Assembly (NCBI RefSeq): GCF_022201045.2
Contig: NC_068559.1
Span: 24,559,501-24,623,500 of the forward strand
Length of the DNA stretch: 64,000 nt
DNA from: Citrus sinensis
Lineage: Eukaryota > Streptophyta > Magnoliopsida > Sapindales > Rutaceae
Direction of reading: 5' to 3'
Position numbers and translations under genes: made by a program. Below the pieces are notes generated by a model. It saw only the letters and a program-made list of their open reading frames with translations. It was not told the origin of the DNA and did no database searches. Shown here piece by piece: positions 62,584-64,000 of this stretch (positions are counted from its first letter, which is position 1; the number at the start of each line of letters is the position of its first letter).

Positions 62584-64000
62584 TCATGGTTCAATTGCTC
62601 TATTTCTTCTCCTCTCTCTAGTAGCCATTTTCTTGCCGTACCTTTGGAATATATCAGCCAAATCAGCCAACCCAACCTCCCTTAATTTCTTCCCCACTTC
62701 CTCAAACATAACCACTCCTTCCTCGTTGGAATAATAATGCAAAAATTTATTGTAATCAAATCTAGGTACCTCAACTCCTCTATTCATCACTCTCTCCACA
62801 TACTTAGCAGCATCTAATGACTTCCCTGCCTTCACTAAACCTCCGACAAATATGGTGTCAAAATTCACAAGTGGGTCAGGACCTTTCCTCCCTCTCTTCC
62901 CCAAATGCCCTTGCAATAACATAATGTAGGTATGCATTGTAGGCTCACACCCTCTCTTTATCATCTCTCTGAATACTTGTGTTGCTTCCCTTGCCCTTCT
63001 CAACCTTAAAAGCCCCTTTATCAATCCATGGTACAGACTAATATCTGGTTTTTCAATCTCCTCAACAACCTTGTAGGCTTCTCTAAGTCTACCCCTTGCT
63101 AAAAGCCCATAAATTATGGATGATAGCGTTAAATTATCAGCTTCAATCCCTCTCTTGAACATTTCCTCAAGCATTGTGTACGCTTGAGAAATTTTGCCTC
63201 TTTTACACATCCAGTCAATGACAATCCTGTAAGTTGAGAGGCCCAAATCATCCATTCTCTTAACCCTCATCATCTGGAAGACCTTCATGGCCTCATCATC
63301 TTTATTTATCTTAAAGAAGGTCTCGATCATTTTATCAACCACATCAATACTTGGCTCGAACCCTTCATCAGTCATCAAGTTCCAAATCTTGGAGGCCTCA
63401 ATCAAGTCACCAACATCACAATACCCTTTAATTAACCATCCATAAGCAATCTCATTTGGCTTAATCCATTCGCTCAACTTTAAAATCAAATACTTTGCCT
63501 CAACAACAAGCTTCCTTTGACACAAAGTTTTCACTACCTTGTTTAACATCTCCAAACTATACTCACACCCACAATCATTCATTATATGAAAAAAATTCAC
63601 CATCTTTTTCAACTCCCTCACCTCAGCCAATGTCATCAACGCAATCTTGAAAGTTTTATCATTGACCAAACGCCTCCTTCCCATCTCTTGCAAAGTCTCC
63701 CAGAAAAGATCAATATTTCTAGATTTACCTATAATGTCCACCATCCTGTTAAAGGTTATAGAGTTGTGAGCAAAGCATGGTTGTGCCTTTTGAGTATATT
63801 GAAAAAAGAGGTAAACAGGACGCCAAGAGAGGGGAAAGTTGTTGCAGATTTGAAGAAAAAATTCATGTGTAAGGTTGAAGTTGCATGAGGAGAGGCTTGA
63901 GTGGAGACGTGATTCGGGTGAGTATTGCTGTTGGTAAAGGATGGTGCAGACTCGGACGAGGTGGCCTGGGTCAACTGGGGCTCTGTTGGTACAACTGGTG
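62584..64000 (-). CDS. pentatricopeptide repeat protein, 5' end outside window
   Basis: The frame is open from the right edge to TGA at 62584-62586, at least 471 codons without intron, as usual for PPR genes. It is incomplete: the ATG at 63744 is internal, since the upstream in-frame sequence (PGHLVRVCTILYQQQYSPE, FFLQICNNFPLSWRPVYLFF, CFAHNSITFNRMVDIIG) continues the protein. About ten P-type repeats are visible, for example IAYGWLIKGYCDVGDLIEA, TYRIVIDWMCKRGKISQAY, LTLSSIIYGLLARGRLREAY and HTYIMLLQGH. PPR proteins bind organellar RNA to edit, splice or stabilise it. No E or DYW domain is present; the C-terminus is basic (KKMATRERRRNRAIEP). Targeting to mitochondria or plastids cannot be judged without the N-terminus. 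Confidence 0.93.
   Translation of the reverse strand, partial: TSCTNRAPVDPGHLVRVCTILYQQQYSPESRLHSSLSSCNFNLTHEFFLQICNNFPLSWRPVYLFFQYTQKAQPCFAHNSITFNRMVDIIGKSRNIDLFWETLQEMGRRRLVNDKTFKIALMTLAEVRELKKMVNFFHIMNDCGCEYSLEMLNKVVKTLCQRKLVVEAKYLILKLSEWIKPNEIAYGWLIKGYCDVGDLIEASKIWNLMTDEGFEPSIDVVDKMIETFFKINKDDEAMKVFQMMRVKRMDDLGLSTYRIVIDWMCKRGKISQAYTMLEEMFKRGIEADNLTLSSIIYGLLARGRLREAYKVVEEIEKPDISLYHGLIKGLLRLRRAREATQVFREMIKRGCEPTMHTYIMLLQGHLGKRGRKGPDPLVNFDTIFVGGLVKAGKSLDAAKYVERVMNRGVEVPRFDYNKFLHYYSNEEGVVMFEEVGKKLREVGLADLADIFQRYGKKMATRERRRNRAIEP

Overview
This is a plant nuclear window, almost certainly from a eudicot. It is AT-rich, the genes are split by GT-AG introns that I could join in phase, and the products include a brassinosteroid P450, a UDP-arabinopyranose mutase, a plastid fructokinase-like protein, a PPR protein and a mitochondrial-type HPPK-DHPS. 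The protein sequences look like those of a woody eudicot such as Citrus, but I cannot prove a species from the sequence alone.

Layout. 27-490 (-): relic of a PI-PLC X-domain gene. 1387-11280 (+): 14-exon gene for a 1252-residue protein with FYRN/FYRC domains and a WD-like C-terminus. 12629-13004 (+): weak candidate for a small two-exon gene. 13274-15071 (-): UDP-arabinopyranose mutase/RGP. 18120-21315 (-): CYP85A brassinosteroid C-6 oxidase, 9 exons and 465 residues. 22981-25258: 2.28-kb Mutator-like element with a palindromic tandem array and a captured F-box/LRR gene fragment. 25.3-29.9 kb: gene-poor DNA with MITEs. 29897-32230 (-): second PI-PLC X-domain pseudogene, with exons recognisable but frames broken. 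34159-35285 (+): tail-anchored cytochrome b5. 36584-38065 (+): RRM protein of the PPIE/ATE1 type. 38784-40542 (-): bifunctional HPPK-DHPS of folate synthesis. 42498-45882 (+): fructokinase-like protein FLN2. 49262-52007 (-): 6-phosphogluconolactonase. 52-62.5 kb: no convincing gene, but several repeats. 62584 to the right edge (-): PPR gene, incomplete at its 5' end.

The genes are ordinary single-copy housekeeping and developmental loci that do not form a pathway cluster. HPPK-DHPS and FLN2 are divergent neighbours.

The striking feature is the repeat content. At least five non-autonomous Mutator-like elements have exact 9-bp target-site duplications (16284, 22981, 28752, 35995 and 41026). 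Two of them sit within about 200 bp upstream of a start codon. There are also a foldback element with a perfect 44-bp inverted repeat in the CYP85A upstream region, a 124-bp MITE, and two related poly-A retroposons. The most unusual locus is the 2.28-kb element, where about 12 copies of a 30-31 bp palindromic unit lie next to a gene fragment that is bracketed by duplicated repeat units.

Exon coordinates were placed by eye from splice consensus, phase continuity and family similarity. No transcript evidence was available.
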